Shown here piece after piece: positions 19,701 to 30,518 of a stretch of DNA of 64,000 bases. Under the pieces are notes generated by a model. That model searched no databases. It was given only the letters and a program-made list of their open reading frames with translations, and was not told the origin of the DNA. This DNA comes from Knoellia subterranea KCTC 19937. GTDB taxonomy: Bacteria > Actinomycetota > Actinomycetes > Actinomycetales > Dermatophilaceae. Each line of letters begins with the position of its first letter. Positions within the stretch are counted from its first letter, which is position 1. A program made the position numbers and the translations under genes. Location of the stretch: positions 1 through 64,000 of the forward strand of contig NZ_AVPK01000012.1 of NCBI RefSeq assembly GCF_000768685.1. Direction: 5' to 3'.

Positions 19701-20562
19701 GGCCGTTGAGGGCATCGGCGGCATCGCGGATCTCCCGCTCTCCGGAGAAGAACACGAGGATGTCCGTGGCGAGGTGCCCCGGCGGGGTCTCGGTCCACAA
19801 CTCCTCGACGGCCTCGACGACGCCCGTGACCTGGTCCCGCTCCTCGACGATGGCGCCGTTGTCGTCGCGTTCGACGAGCGGTCGGTAGCGGACCTCGACT
19901 GGGTATGTGCGGCCCGACACCTCGATGATCGGCACTTCACGCACAGTGGCCCCGCGAGCATCCGTCGAGAAGTGGTCGGCGAAGCGCCCGGGGTCGATCG
20001 TTGCCGACGTGATGATGACCTTGAGATCGGGCCGGCGCGGCAGCAGCGACTTGAGGTAGCCGAGGATGAAGTCGATGTTGAGCGACCGCTCGTGTGCCTC
20101 GTCGATGATGATCGTGTCGTAGCGGCGCAGGTCGCGGTCCCGCTGCATCTCCGCGAGCAGGATGCCGTCGGTCATGACCTTGACGCGGGTGCGGTCGCTG
20201 CTGTGGTCGGTGAACCGCACCTGGTAGCCGACGAGGTCCCCGAGCTCGACCTCCATCTCCTCGGCGATGCGTTCGGCCACGCTGCGGGCAGCGATCCGGC
20301 GCGGTTGGGTGTGACCGATCTGGCCCGTGCCGCCGAGGCCGAGCTCGAGGCACATCTTGGGCAGCTGCGTCGTCTTGCCGGAGCCGGTCTCACCGGCGAT
20401 GACGACGACCTGGTGGTCACGGATCGCGGCCAGGATGTCGTCGCGTCGCTCGACGACGGGGAGCTGCTCGGGATACCTCAGTTGCGCGGGGTCGACGGGT
20501 CCGCGGTCTCGGACTGGTCTCCCTCCTCGCTCTGGCACGGGTTCAAGGATAGGTCGGAGCAT
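16702..20562 (-). CDS. hrpA: ATP-dependent RNA helicase HrpA
   Basis: Predicted 1286 aa, full length for the DEAH-box HrpA family. Motif I is GETGSGKTTQ, motif II is DEAH, motif III is SAT, and motif VI is QRSGRCGR. The helicase-associated, OB-fold and DUF3418 C-terminal regions follow. HrpA unwinds RNA and acts in mRNA processing and ribosome rescue in E. coli. The start is uncertain: ATG at 20562 overlaps the upstream gene by 85 nt, and the only later in-frame start before the helicase core is GTG at 20538. Confidence 0.95.
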   Translation of the reverse strand: MLRPILEPVPERGGRPVRDRGPVDPAQLRYPEQLPVVERRDDILAAIRDHQVVVIAGETGSGKTTQLPKMCLELGLGGTGQIGHTQPRRIAARSVAERIAEEMEVELGDLVGYQVRFTDHSSDRTRVKVMTDGILLAEMQRDRDLRRYDTIIIDEAHERSLNIDFILGYLKSLLPRRPDLKVIITSATIDPGRFADHFSTDARGATVREVPIIEVSGRTYPVEVRYRPLVERDDNGAIVEERDQVTGVVEAVEELWTETPPGHLATDILVFFSGEREIRDAADALNGLNLPHTDVLPLYARLSAAEQHRVFTRGSGRRIILATNVAETSLTVPGIGYVIDTGTARISRYSQRTKVQRLPIEPISQASAAQRSGRCGRVADGVAIRLYSEEDFESRPEFTDPEIQRTSLAAVILQMTALGLGDIGRFPFVDAPDQKQIVDGVRLLDELGALRDDKGRRGERRLTAYGKTLARLPLDPRMGRMIIEAGRLGCTREVLVIVAALSIQDPRERPVDKEAQAQQQHARFKSETSDFAGFHALWRYLKEQQKALSGSAFRRMCKAEFLHYLRIREWQDLHQQLRTACKQARIDPDRSTSAKDTEPDWDVVHKALLAGLLSHVGVRDEQRREYAGARGSRFGINPGSGLFKKQPDVVMAAELVETTRLWARVNAAIDPEWAEEVGAHVVKRTYSEPRWSKSQGSVVASERVTLYGVPLIVDRTVQYGRINPEEARELFIRHALVEGDWDTHHKFWKANAELLQRLSELEERARRRDLIVDDEVVFSFYDARVPPDVTSARHFDRWWRGEHRRRPDLLTFTEELLTRDDVDAVSAQDYPRTWQQGDLDLDVTYQFSPGDAADGVTVHVPTAILNRVTAEGFDWQVPGLREDLAIALLKSLPKATRRHFVPTPDHARAALAGADRASGASLTDDLARVLKDRTGVSIGAGEWDWARVPDHLRITFSVEAPGGRVIARGKDLDELRPKSQGAVRQRMARAGASIERTGLTDWTMDDVPRTFEGRSAGHTVQGFPALVDEGASVALRVLDHAGSATAAHRAGVRRLLLLNTTAPWKRVLARLSNAQKLALGQNPHGSVPALLEDCLAAAVDSIVAEHVPAEVRTRAEYDTAHAAVRTHVVTRVLQVIEAVEPVLALAGDVRRRLDALGTSAARQSLAVTLADVRAQLDGLIRPGFVADSGLARLPHLQRYLRAMLQRLERAATNAREAQLQAQIDGIETAYADLLDALPATDRRAPEVTDVAWQIEELRVSLFAQSLGTAHPVSEKRVRAAIATLIP

Positions 20563-21761
20563 TGGGTGCCCTCATCCGGCTTTTCCTCGCCAGCTTCGAC
20601 TGCCTTGACGAGTCGTGACTCCGCCTGCGGCGTGGCCTTCTCCAGGGTGACGCCCGCGACGAACATCCTCTGTGCGGTGGGGCCGCCCGCGGAGGCAGCG
20701 CGCCAGTCGTCGAGCAGCACGGCGTCGGCCTTGCGTCGCGCCATGACCTTCGCACGTTCGGCCAGGACGCGAGCCTTGTCGGCCAGGGGCAGTCCTGCCG
20801 TCGGTGTCGTGGGGAGGTCGCTGCCGTCGAGGATGATCCGCCGGCTGGGTTGCATCGAGGGATCGAGGCGCTGGGACGCCTTCGGGAAGGTTGCGTGCAA
20901 CTGCTCGCGGGTGCCGATGAAGAAACGCTGCCGGGTCGAGAGTTTCTCCCCCGCGTAGTCGCGTGCCCTGGTGTCCAGTCGCGACACCGGATGTGCGCCG
21001 ACGACGCTCCCCCGCTTGACCACAGCTCCTGCGCCCGTCCCGACAGTCCCGACGGCGTTGATGCCCACAGTCTTCCAACTGCCCTCCCCGTAGAAGGCAC
21101 GGAGCCCGACTCCACTGATGAACCCCGAGACCTCACCCGCAGCCCCGAGCTGCTTGAGACCGGGCGCATTGCCGAGCACAGGCGGCATGGAGGACATCTC
21201 GCCGGAGAACTCCTGCATCGTGGCCAGTGCGGCGTAGGACGTCGGGTCGTCGAGGACATCGGCCGCGAGCGCCCGCAGGCGACCCGCCGTCCGACGGTCT
21301 GCCTCGGTGAAGGACTGCCACGCGGCTCGGTGGTCCCGCTCCGCCGACACGACGGCGGACATCGCGTGGTTGTGCCGACGGAGAACGAGGGCCTCGTCAG
21401 GGGTGCCCTGCGCAGCGACGAGTAGCCCCTCGAGACGCAGGTACTCATCCGTCGCGGCCGCGTGGCGCTCGATGGCTGCCTGGCAGCGTCGTTGCGCCGA
21501 CTCGAGTTCCTCGGCGAAGGACTGGAGCGCCCCCGACGCGCCTGCGTAGCGATCGATGAGGGCGTCGATGACAGGTGGCGACTCCTGCACCGCCGCCTCG
21601 AACATCTCCCCAGCGCAACTGTCCCACCTGGCCCCGGCCTTGATCCCCACCAGAACGCCGTTGACCGTCGCCAGTCGTGCCGCCCCCTCCCGGAGGGCGC
21701 GCGCCAGGGCTCGCGCGGAATCGGGGTGGCCTTCAATGGGCCGGAGCGTCTGGCCGATCAC
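20478..21761 (-). CDS. putative type VII/ESX-secreted protein with N-terminal secretion-type domain
   Basis: Predicted 427 aa. The first about 180 residues are helical, beginning with a segment like the actinobacterial T7SS-signal/WXG-type domain: ALARALREGAARLATVNG, a conserved Trp at about 46 and long helical hairpins. A short Gly/hydrophobic region (about 205-240) precedes a basic C-terminal domain of unknown fold rich in Arg/Lys, then an acidic Ser/Glu tail. The pattern of helical leader plus variable C-terminus is typical of polymorphic toxins or effectors, but no catalytic motif is visible. It is coupled by ATGA to the small upstream partner and overlaps hrpA by 85 nt. Confidence 0.55.
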   Translation of the reverse strand: MIGQTLRPIEGHPDSARALARALREGAARLATVNGVLVGIKAGARWDSCAGEMFEAAVQESPPVIDALIDRYAGASGALQSFAEELESAQRRCQAAIERHAAATDEYLRLEGLLVAAQGTPDEALVLRRHNHAMSAVVSAERDHRAAWQSFTEADRRTAGRLRALAADVLDDPTSYAALATMQEFSGEMSSMPPVLGNAPGLKQLGAAGEVSGFISGVGLRAFYGEGSWKTVGINAVGTVGTGAGAVVKRGSVVGAHPVSRLDTRARDYAGEKLSTRQRFFIGTREQLHATFPKASQRLDPSMQPSRRIILDGSDLPTTPTAGLPLADKARVLAERAKVMARRKADAVLLDDWRAASAGGPTAQRMFVAGVTLEKATPQAESRLVKAVEAGEEKPDEGTQCSDLSLNPCQSEEGDQSETADPSTPRN

Positions 21762-22045
21762 CGGGTCTCACCCCCGACCATTCGCTGGGTCAGGTTCTCC
21801 GTCTCGAGGTAGGCCGTGCCCGCCGTCTGCGCCTTCTCACCGAGCAGTTGCAGCTGTGCCGCGAGCCGCAGCCGATTGAGTCGCCACCCCGACAGGAGGT
21901 GGTCGAACGCCGCGGAGGTCTCGCCACACCCCAGGGCCCAGCGATCCTCTTCGCCGTTCCTGGTCGCCTCGAGGTCACGTGCGATCTCGCCGAGCGAGAC
22001 CCCCATCGCCGCGATCACGTCGGCACCGACCGTCATCCGTGTCAT
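21758..22045 (-). CDS. small WXG100/ESX-like helical protein
   Basis: Predicted 95 aa, about the size of WXG100 proteins. Two helices flank a turn containing Ser-Gly-Trp-Arg at about residue 52, similar to the Trp-x-Gly turn but with the order changed. It starts with no signal peptide and ends in an ATGA overlap with the larger putative T7SS substrate, as expected for an ESX chaperone/partner pair. No ESX secretion ATPase is in the window, so secretion is inference. Confidence 0.55.
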   Translation of the reverse strand: MTRMTVGADVIAAMGVSLGEIARDLEATRNGEEDRWALGCGETSAAFDHLLSGWRLNRLRLAAQLQLLGEKAQTAGTAYLETENLTQRMVGGETR

Positions 22046-22089
22046 GTCTCAGACGGTAGGCCGGATGGCGCGACCCGCCGCAGACTTAT

Positions 22090-22158
22090 CCACAGGGCCC
22101 GGACGCGAAGGCGCCGGGCCCTGTGGGACACAGCGGACGGCATACGACGCCGTCCGCT
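22090..22158 (-). terminator. two tandem terminator hairpins after metY
   Basis: A 10-bp stem (22132-22141 with 22149-22158, carrying CGGCATAC) is followed in the minus direction by a 13-bp perfect stem (22090-22102 with 22114-22126). They separate metY from the ESX-like pair. Confidence 0.75.
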
Positions 22159-22163
22159 CCGGC

Positions 22164-23498
<1,335 letters not shown>

Positions 23499-23511
23499 GG
23501 CAATGCTCCTT

Positions 23512-23632
23512 GGGTATGCCGTGCTTGCGGACGCCGATTGACGCCTCGCCCGGTCTTCACCCGGGGCACCCCACCGCGGTTGGAGGGTTGCCGGCCAGCG
23601 AGCCGGGGCTTCGCGCTGGCACTCATGACCTG
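23512..23632 (-). promoter_or_regulatory. SAM-IV riboswitch upstream of metY
   Basis: The minus strand carries GGTCATGAGTGCCAGCG, AAGCCCCGGCTCGCTGG, GGCAACCCTCCAACCGCGG and GGTGGGGTGCCCCGGGTGA in order, then GCAAGCACGG near the ribosome site. It is closely similar to the metX element. The octamer GTATGCCG lies at its 3' edge (23514-23521). Confidence 0.92.
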
Positions 23633-23714
23633 CAGAAACGTTAACGCGTGAACCAACCGGGCTGGCAGAACCGTCTCGGTTCGTGGACTGGCATCGCGGG
23701 GCATGATGGGTCGC

Positions 23715-24785
23715 ATGACCTTCCACGCCGATGAGTACAAGGCGGCCGCTGGCCGCTACCGCGCCGGTATGCCGTTCCGCCGGGTCGGGCGGTCCGGTCT
23801 CGACCTGCCGGCCATCAGTCTGGGCCTGTGGCACAACTTCGGTGACGATGTGCCGCTGGAGCGTCAGCAGGCCATCCTTCGGCGGGCCTTCGACAGGGGC
23901 GTGACGCACTTCGACCTCGCCAACAACTACGGACCGCCCTATGGCAGCGCCGAGCGCAACTTCGGCACGCTGTTCGCCCGCGACTTCCGGCCCTACCGCG
24001 ACGAACTCGTCATCAGCTCGAAGGCGGGCTACGACATGTGGCCCGGGCCCTACGGCCAGGGTGGCGGCGGCCGCAAGTACATCCTGGCCAGCGCCGACCA
24101 GTCCCTGAAGCGCATGGGCCTCGACCACGTCGACATCTTCTACAGCCACCGGTTCGACGAGACGACTCCGCTCGAGGAGACGATGGGCGCGTTGGATTCC
24201 CTTGTGCGACAGGGGAAGGCGCTCTACGTGGGCATCTCGTCCTACTCGGGACCGCGCACCCGGGAGGCCGTCGCCATCCTCCGCGACCTCGGGACGCCAC
24301 TCCTCATCCACCAGCCGTCCTACTCGATGCTCAACCGATGGGTCGAGTCTGCAACTGCCTCCGGCGGCGGCGCAGGCCTCCTCGACGTCCTCGGCGAGGA
24401 GGGCGTCGGCTGCATCGCGTTCTCGCCGCTGGCGCAGGGCATGCTCACGAGCAAGTACCTCGGCGGCATCCCCGAGGGGTCACGGGCCAGCCAGGGCAAG
24501 AGCCTGTCTCCCGATCTGCTGACCGAGGAGTCCCTCAAGCACGTTCGCGCCCTCAACACGATGGCCAAGAAGCGCGGTCAGACACTCGCTCAGATGGCTC
24601 TCGCGTGGTTGCTCAAGGACTCCCGGGTCACCTCGGTCCTCGTCGGGGCGTCCAGTGTCGAGCAGCTCGACGACAACCTCCTGGCCGTCAAGAACCTGTC
24701 CTTCTCCGACGACGAACTCGCGAAGATCGACAAGCACGCGGTCGACGCCGGCATCAACCTCTGGGCGAAGTCCTCAGCCGGCTGA
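23715..24785 (+). CDS. aldo/keto reductase (L-glyceraldehyde 3-phosphate reductase-like)
   Basis: Predicted 356 aa from ATG at 23715; an ATG 12 nt upstream is also possible. It is an AKR-fold NADPH-dependent oxidoreductase: the catalytic Asp/Tyr lie in DLANNYGPPYGSAE, the Lys in ISSKAG and the His in FYSHRFD. The insertion MWPGPYGQGGGRKY is typical of the YghZ/Gpr subgroup that reduces L-glyceraldehyde 3-phosphate and methylglyoxal in E. coli. The natural substrate here is unknown. It is divergent from metY and its last 12 nt overlap the convergent membrane gene. Confidence 0.93.
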   Translation: MTFHADEYKAAAGRYRAGMPFRRVGRSGLDLPAISLGLWHNFGDDVPLERQQAILRRAFDRGVTHFDLANNYGPPYGSAERNFGTLFARDFRPYRDELVISSKAGYDMWPGPYGQGGGGRKYILASADQSLKRMGLDHVDIFYSHRFDETTPLEETMGALDSLVRQGKALYVGISSYSGPRTREAVAILRDLGTPLLIHQPSYSMLNRWVESATASGGGAGLLDVLGEEGVGCIAFSPLAQGMLTSKYLGGIPEGSRASQGKSLSPDLLTEESLKHVRALNTMAKKRGQTLAQMALAWLLKDSRVTSVLVGASSVEQLDDNLLAVKNLSFSDDELAKIDKHAVDAGINLWAKSSAG

Positions 24786-25205
24786 GCGTCGCGCGGTGCG
24801 GAGCCACCAAATGCCCAGCACCGGCAGCACCAGCGGCACGTAGCCGTACCCGGAACCGAAGTGCGACCAGACGGTCTTGTCCGGGAAGGCGTCGGGGACG
24901 GCATACGACATCGCACCCACGACGAGGACACCGATGAGTTCGACGGTGCACGCGACGAGAGCGACTCGGGTCGACGTGCGGTCACCGCGAGCCATCCCGA
25001 CCGTGGCGACGATGTAGATCACGGCCGCGAGCGCGGACAGCACGTACGCCAGCGGCGCCCGGTCGAAGTACTCGACGATCTGGAGAATCGAGCGTCCGGT
25101 CGCCGCGAGCGCGAGAACTCCGTAGACCGCGACGAGGATGCGACCTGGCCCCTTGGCGGAGCCGGTCTTTTCTGTCCGCCCGGTCTGGTTGGTCGGCTCA
25201 GCCAT
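24774..25205 (-). CDS. small four-helix membrane protein
   Basis: Predicted 143 aa. A polar Lys/Thr-rich N-terminus is followed by four hydrophobic segments (about 22-42, 52-72, 80-100 and 118-136). No named family recognised. It overlaps the upstream membrane gene by 8 nt, so the two are co-translated and may form one complex. The 3' end overlaps the convergent aldo/keto reductase gene by 12 nt. Confidence 0.75.
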   Translation of the reverse strand: MAEPTNQTGRTEKTGSAKGPGRILVAVYGVLALAATGRSILQIVEYFDRAPLAYVLSALAAVIYIVATVGMARGDRTSTRVALVACTVELIGVLVVGAMSYAVPDAFPDKTVWSHFGSGYGYVPLVLPVLGIWWLRTARRSAG

Positions 25206-25560
25206 GGAGGTCCCAGATCTGCTGGAGTCGGAGGGTCATGACGGCCACGGCGAACGCGCCCACGGCGATCGAGCCCATCGCCCACCGCGTCTTGTCCTTG
25301 ATCGCGCTGTAGACCGTGATGGCGAGCACGAACGGCAGGGTGATGAGGTAGGCCGCGAACGTCGCCTTGTGCCCCGACCCGTCCAGCACCGGGATGGCGA
25401 AGAGCCCCCGGACGAGCTGGATCAGGACGCCCAGTTCGACGAGGACGGCCAGGCCGAGGACGACGTTGCCGATGACCTTGTCGAACAGGGCGAAACCGGT
25501 CGCGACGACCGTGAGCAGGAGCGCCACGGCGACAAGGATCTGGGTGAGCAGGAGGAACAC
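25198..25560 (-). CDS. small four-helix membrane protein
   Basis: Predicted 120 aa with four hydrophobic segments covering most of the chain and short charged loops (a Lys/Asp-rich loop near residue 88). No named family recognised. It is the first gene of a two-gene unit with the 143-aa membrane protein and is divergent from the alpha/beta hydrolase gene, 41 nt away. Confidence 0.75.
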   Translation of the reverse strand: MFLLLTQILVAVALLLTVVATGFALFDKVIGNVVLGLAVLVELGVLIQLVRGLFAIPVLDGSGHKATFAAYLITLPFVLAITVYSAIKDKTRWAMGSIAVGAFAVAVMTLRLQQIWDLHG

Positions 25561-25601
25561 GGCCGACAGCCTACGTGCGTCCGATTTGGTTGGATGACGG
25601 C

Positions 25602-26909
25602 ATGACTTCTGCCCAGGTCGGGGACCAGGTCGTCGAGTACGTCATGGACGGCCCGGACGACGGTGAACCGCTTCTCCTCATCATGGGCATGGCGGCCCAG
25701 CTCGTGGCGTGGCCACAGGACTTCGTCGAGCTCCTTGCCGCGCGGGGGTTCCGGGTCATCCGCTACGACAACCGCGACATGGGCCTGTCCGGGCAGACGC
25801 CGGCCCCGCCGCCGACCCGAGCCGTCGTCGCCAAGGGGCTGGCCTCACGGCGACTCGCGACGAGCGATTACACACTCGGCGACCTCGCCGACGATGCCGC
25901 TGGCCTCCTCGCCCATCTCGGCATCACGTCGGCGCACGTCGTCGGGATGTCGATGGGCGGGATGATCGCGCAGGAACTCACCCTGCGCCATCCATCCCTC
26001 GTGCGCTCGCTCTGCTCGATCATGTCCAACACCGGACACCGGCGCTTCGGGCGCACGTCGGCCCGCCTGCTGCCGGCCCTCGTCAAACAGGTCCGGGCCG
26101 CTCCGCCGACGACCCGCGAGGAGGCGATCGCGGCAGGCGTCAATGCCTTCCGGATCATCGCCGGGGACGAGTTCGACGAGAAGGAGGTTGGTGCCCTCGC
26201 GGAGCTGCACCTCCAGCGGGGCGGCATCTCCGCCGCGAGCCGGGATCGTCAGCTCAACGCCATCAATGCCTCGCCCGACCGGACGCCGAGGCTGCGCACC
26301 ATCACCGTGCCCACCCTCGTCGTGCATGGACTCCGGGATCCGCTCGTCCTGCCCAGCGGTGGCGTCGCGACGGCGAAGGCCATCCAGGGGTCGCGGCTCC
26401 TCATGTTCCCCGAGATGGGTCACGACCTACCGCGCAGTCGGCGCGGCGAGATCGCGGACGCCATCGCAGCCAATGCCCGACGGGCCGATGCCGCCCCGAC
26501 CGAGGTCGAGGCCATCGAGAGGCTCGTCGCGGAGTTCTTCGCCGCGTTCACGAGCGGTCCCGGACTCGACGAGCGCATGGCCCGGCTTCGCGAGATGTTC
26601 CTGCCGGATGCCCGGATCGTGTCCACCGTCGGAGGCTCCATCCGCAACTACGGCGTCGAGGAGTTCATCGAACCCCGACGCACGCTGCTCTCCGAAGGCG
26701 GCTCCCTCTTCGAGTTCAGCGAGTGGCCCACACATGGACAGGTCGACATCTTCGGCAACGTCGCACACTGGTTCGGTCGCTACGCCAAAAGCGGTGTGCA
26801 GGAGGGCAATTCGTTCACCGGGCAGGGAGGCAAGTCGATCCAGTTCGTTCGCACGGAGGATCACTGGCTCATCGCCGCCGCCGCCTGGGACGACGAGCCG
26901 ACAGCCTGA
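25602..26909 (+). CDS. alpha/beta hydrolase fused to a C-terminal SnoaL-like domain
   Basis: Predicted 435 aa from ATG at 25602. Residues 1-285 are an alpha/beta hydrolase: nucleophile elbow GMSMGG, acid in HGLRDPL, His in PEMGHDLP. Residues about 300-435 look like an NTF2/SnoaL fold (VAEFFAAFTSG, ALLSEGGSLFEFSEWPTHGQ-type and WLIAAAAWDDE segments). Fusion of the two is uncommon. The hydrolase part resembles aclacinomycin methylesterase-like enzymes, and both folds occur in polyketide tailoring, but no such cluster is nearby. Substrate unknown. Confidence 0.85.
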   Translation: MTSAQVGDQVVEYVMDGPDDGEPLLLIMGMAAQLVAWPQDFVELLAARGFRVIRYDNRDMGLSGQTPAPPPTRAVVAKGLASRRLATSDYTLGDLADDAAGLLAHLGITSAHVVGMSMGGMIAQELTLRHPSLVRSLCSIMSNTGHRRFGRTSARLLPALVKQVRAAPPTTREEAIAAGVNAFRIIAGDEFDEKEVGALAELHLQRGGISAASRDRQLNAINASPDRTPRLRTITVPTLVVHGLRDPLVLPSGGVATAKAIQGSRLLMFPEMGHDLPRSRRGEIADAIAANARRADAAPTEVEAIERLVAEFFAAFTSGPGLDERMARLREMFLPDARIVSTVGGSIRNYGVEEFIEPRRTLLSEGGSLFEFSEWPTHGQVDIFGNVAHWFGRYAKSGVQEGNSFTGQGGKSIQFVRTEDHWLIAAAAWDDEPTA

Positions 26910-26940
26910 CCGGGGAGAACTCCGACGGTAGCTGAAACGT

Positions 26941-26978
26941 CCACGCCGGGCGCGTCACGTGCGACGCGCCCGGCGTGG
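26941..26978. terminator. 16-bp perfect-stem bidirectional terminator
   Basis: Arms 26941-26956 and 26963-26978 are perfect complements around a 6-nt loop, between the convergent hydrolase and ornithine aminotransferase genes. Confidence 0.85.
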
Positions 26979-27006
26979 CCGGACGGAGGCACGGCCCCGA
27001 GATGGT

Positions 27007-28254
<1,248 letters not shown>

Positions 28255-28443
28255 GGCGGGTTTCACTCCTTCGTCGTGTGGTTGAGTTCACTGTATCGGC
28301 GCGTTCCGCCGTGCCCGACTCGGTCACGGATGTCGCGTATGCCGGACGCTCACCCTCCCGGGGAGTCCTCCCCATTGAGGATGGTCGGCGTCCCGGGGTT
28401 GGCTGGGGGCGCACACACGAAACTCGACACGCGAAGGATGGTT

Positions 28444-29745
28444 ATGGGGCACGCACGCAGGTGGGCGACGGTGGGGGTGGCCGCGCTGTTGGTGGCCGGT
28501 TGCGGGGCAGGGGGTTCGGACGAAGGCTCCGGTAGGGCGAGCGGCTCGACGGGAGCCGGGACGGCCACCAGCGAGGGCGGCGACGCGCAGGGAGGTGGCG
28601 CGAAGGTGCCGACGTTCGACCCGCCCAAGGCATTCGAGCCTCGTGGCGGGATCGTCCTCCACTCAGTGAAGGGTGACGCCTCGTCCCCTTCCGAGCCCAT
28701 GACGCCCGTCGCCCTGTCCGGGACTCTCGTCATCTCGTACGACCCCGAGACCCAGCAGCTCACTGCCGTGGACGTCATGAAGGAGGACCAGGCATGGGTC
28801 CTGGACTCCCCTGTGGAGGCAGCTCCCCCTCAGGGCAAGAGCAACCCGGGCCCCGGTCTCCCGCCCGTGGTGAGCGAGGACGGGAAGACCGTCTACGCGG
28901 CATACAGCGTTCGCACACCGGATTCGGGAACGACCAAGGGTGGCGAACGCGGTGTGGCCGTGGCCGTCGACATCGCCACGGGCAAGGCCAAGTGGACCGC
29001 GGACCTGGGCGCTCAGGGCATCGGCGGCGGCGTCCGCCAGCTCGTCGGTGACCGGGTCGTGGTCTGGAACCGCTCCACCAGCGAAGGGGCACACACGTGG
29101 ATCCTTGACGCGTCGACGGGCAAGACCGTGTTGGACCGCGACGGTGGCATCACCGCCGCCAACGACGCGATCGGGACGGTCGTCGACGTCGAGTTCGAGG
29201 GACGGTTCGGGCGCGTCGTGTCCCTGACCGATGGCAAGACCCTCGCGACGGTCGGGGACGACGTCGGCAAGTTCGAGGTCATCGGCAGCACCGACGCCGG
29301 AGTGCTCACCACGACCAACGACTGGGGTTCTGGTGAGGAGGACAGGGGCTTCCTGCTCGATCCGAAGGCAGGGACCGTCCGCAAGGAGCTCCCCGGCGTC
29401 ACGAGTCCGAGCGAGATCCAGGGCGCCAACGCCGAGTGCACGACGACCCCCGGCAAGGCCGTTGCGATGTGCCTCGGGTCGGGTGCGCGCGGCTACGACC
29501 TCGCCACCGGGCGCGTGGTGTGGGACCTCTTCACCAAGGACCGCATCGCGCCCTCCCACGTCACGCAGTTCCACGGTCAGGTCTATGCCGTCGTCGACAA
29601 TAACGGTTCACCGTCGGGAGTCGTCATCGACGGCCAGACCGGCAAGGACATCGCCTCCGGCGGACTGCCCGTCGAGGTCGTCAACGAGCACGGAGGCATC
29701 CTCCGGGCCGAGGGCAGCGGCGCGTTCTACTTCGCGAACGCGTGA
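28444..29745 (+). CDS. lipoprotein with PQQ-like beta-propeller repeats
   Basis: Predicted 433 aa. It has a signal peptide with a lipobox ending VAGC (Cys at about 19), a Gly/Ser/Ala linker, then repeats with YDPETQQLTAVD, VDIATGKAKWTADLG, LDASTGKTVLD and YDLATGRVVWDL, the pattern of PQQ-like/WD40-type beta-propeller blades. It would be anchored to the outer face of the membrane. ATG at 28444 is preferred over 28438 because AAGG then has usable spacing. Likely ligand- or protein-binding; role unknown. Confidence 0.85.
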   Translation: MGHARRWATVGVAALLVAGCGAGGSDEGSGRASGSTGAGTATSEGGDAQGGGAKVPTFDPPKAFEPRGGIVLHSVKGDASSPSEPMTPVALSGTLVISYDPETQQLTAVDVMKEDQAWVLDSPVEAAPPQGKSNPGPGLPPVVSEDGKTVYAAYSVRTPDSGTTKGGERGVAVAVDIATGKAKWTADLGAQGIGGGVRQLVGDRVVVWNRSTSEGAHTWILDASTGKTVLDRDGGITAANDAIGTVVDVEFEGRFGRVVSLTDGKTLATVGDDVGKFEVIGSTDAGVLTTTNDWGSGEEDRGFLLDPKAGTVRKELPGVTSPSEIQGANAECTTTPGKAVAMCLGSGARGYDLATGRVVWDLFTKDRIAPSHVTQFHGQVYAVVDNNGSPSGVVIDGQTGKDIASGGLPVEVVNEHGGILRAEGSGAFYFANA

Positions 29746-29791
29746 CGCGCTGAACCCGTGACCACCTGCACTGCCTGAATGATCTGGCTGA

Positions 29792-30472
29792 TCAGGGTTG
29801 GCGGCGGCTCAGCGACCACGCACCCGCGTCGTCGAGCGAGCCGTCGCCGACCCGGCTGAACACCAGCCGGTCGTGCAACCGGTTCGTGCGGCCACCCCAG
29901 AACTCCACCTCGTCGCACGTGATCCGGTAGCCGCCCCAGAAGTCCGGCGTCGGGACGTCGTCGGGGCTTCCGGTGTCGGGCCACTGCGCCGCGAACTTCT
30001 CGTATGCCGCCTCGAGCTCGCTTCTCGACGTGGCTGGCTGCGACTGCCTCGACGTCCACGCCGAGATGCGCGAGCCCCACGGCCGCGTCACGAAATAGTC
30101 GTCGACCTCGTCGCGGTCCAGCAGCACCGCACGACCGCGGAAACGGATCGCCCGAAACATGGCCGGCCACGTCAGCGACGCGGCAATCGCATCGTTGCCC
30201 GCGAGCTCAGTTCCCTTGGCCGACAACGTGTTCGTGAGGAATCCCGGACCGCGCTCGTCGAAGAAGCGCATGAGCACCGTGCGGACGTTGGGCACGCCGT
30301 GGGCATCGACGGTTGCCACGGACAGCGCGTGGGGTTCGGGGACATCGTCTCGAACCTGCGAGCGCTCGACCGCGTCGTCGAGCCATTGCTGGGCCTGGAG
30401 CCACGGCGTCGCGGCCACGTCCTCCTCGGAGAGCCCGGTCCCGGTGTAGTCGACCCGCGTCACGTCGTTCAC
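29792..30472 (-). CDS. pdxH: pyridoxamine 5'-phosphate oxidase PdxH
   Basis: Predicted 226 aa from GTG at 30472; a start at 30520 is possible but would touch the divergent gene. An FMN enzyme that oxidises pyridoxine or pyridoxamine phosphate to PLP. Motifs RTVLMRFF, GSRISAWTSRQSQP and the C-terminal NRLHDRLVFSR are conserved in PdxH. The ribosome site is weak. It is convergent with the lipoprotein gene and divergent from the next plus-strand gene. Confidence 0.93.
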   Translation of the reverse strand: MNDVTRVDYTGTGLSEEDVAATPWLQAQQWLDDAVERSQVRDDVPEPHALSVATVDAHGVPNVRTVLMRFFDERGPGFLTNTLSAKGTELAGNDAIAASLTWPAMFRAIRFRGRAVLLDRDEVDDYFVTRPWGSRISAWTSRQSQPATSRSELEAAYEKFAAQWPDTGSPDDVPTPDFWGGYRITCDEVEFWGGRTNRLHDRLVFSRVGDGSLDDAGAWSLSRRQP

Positions 30473-30518
30473 GCCAGCGAGCCTAAGCCCGCCGGCCAGC
30501 GGTAGCGTCGGCCTGACC

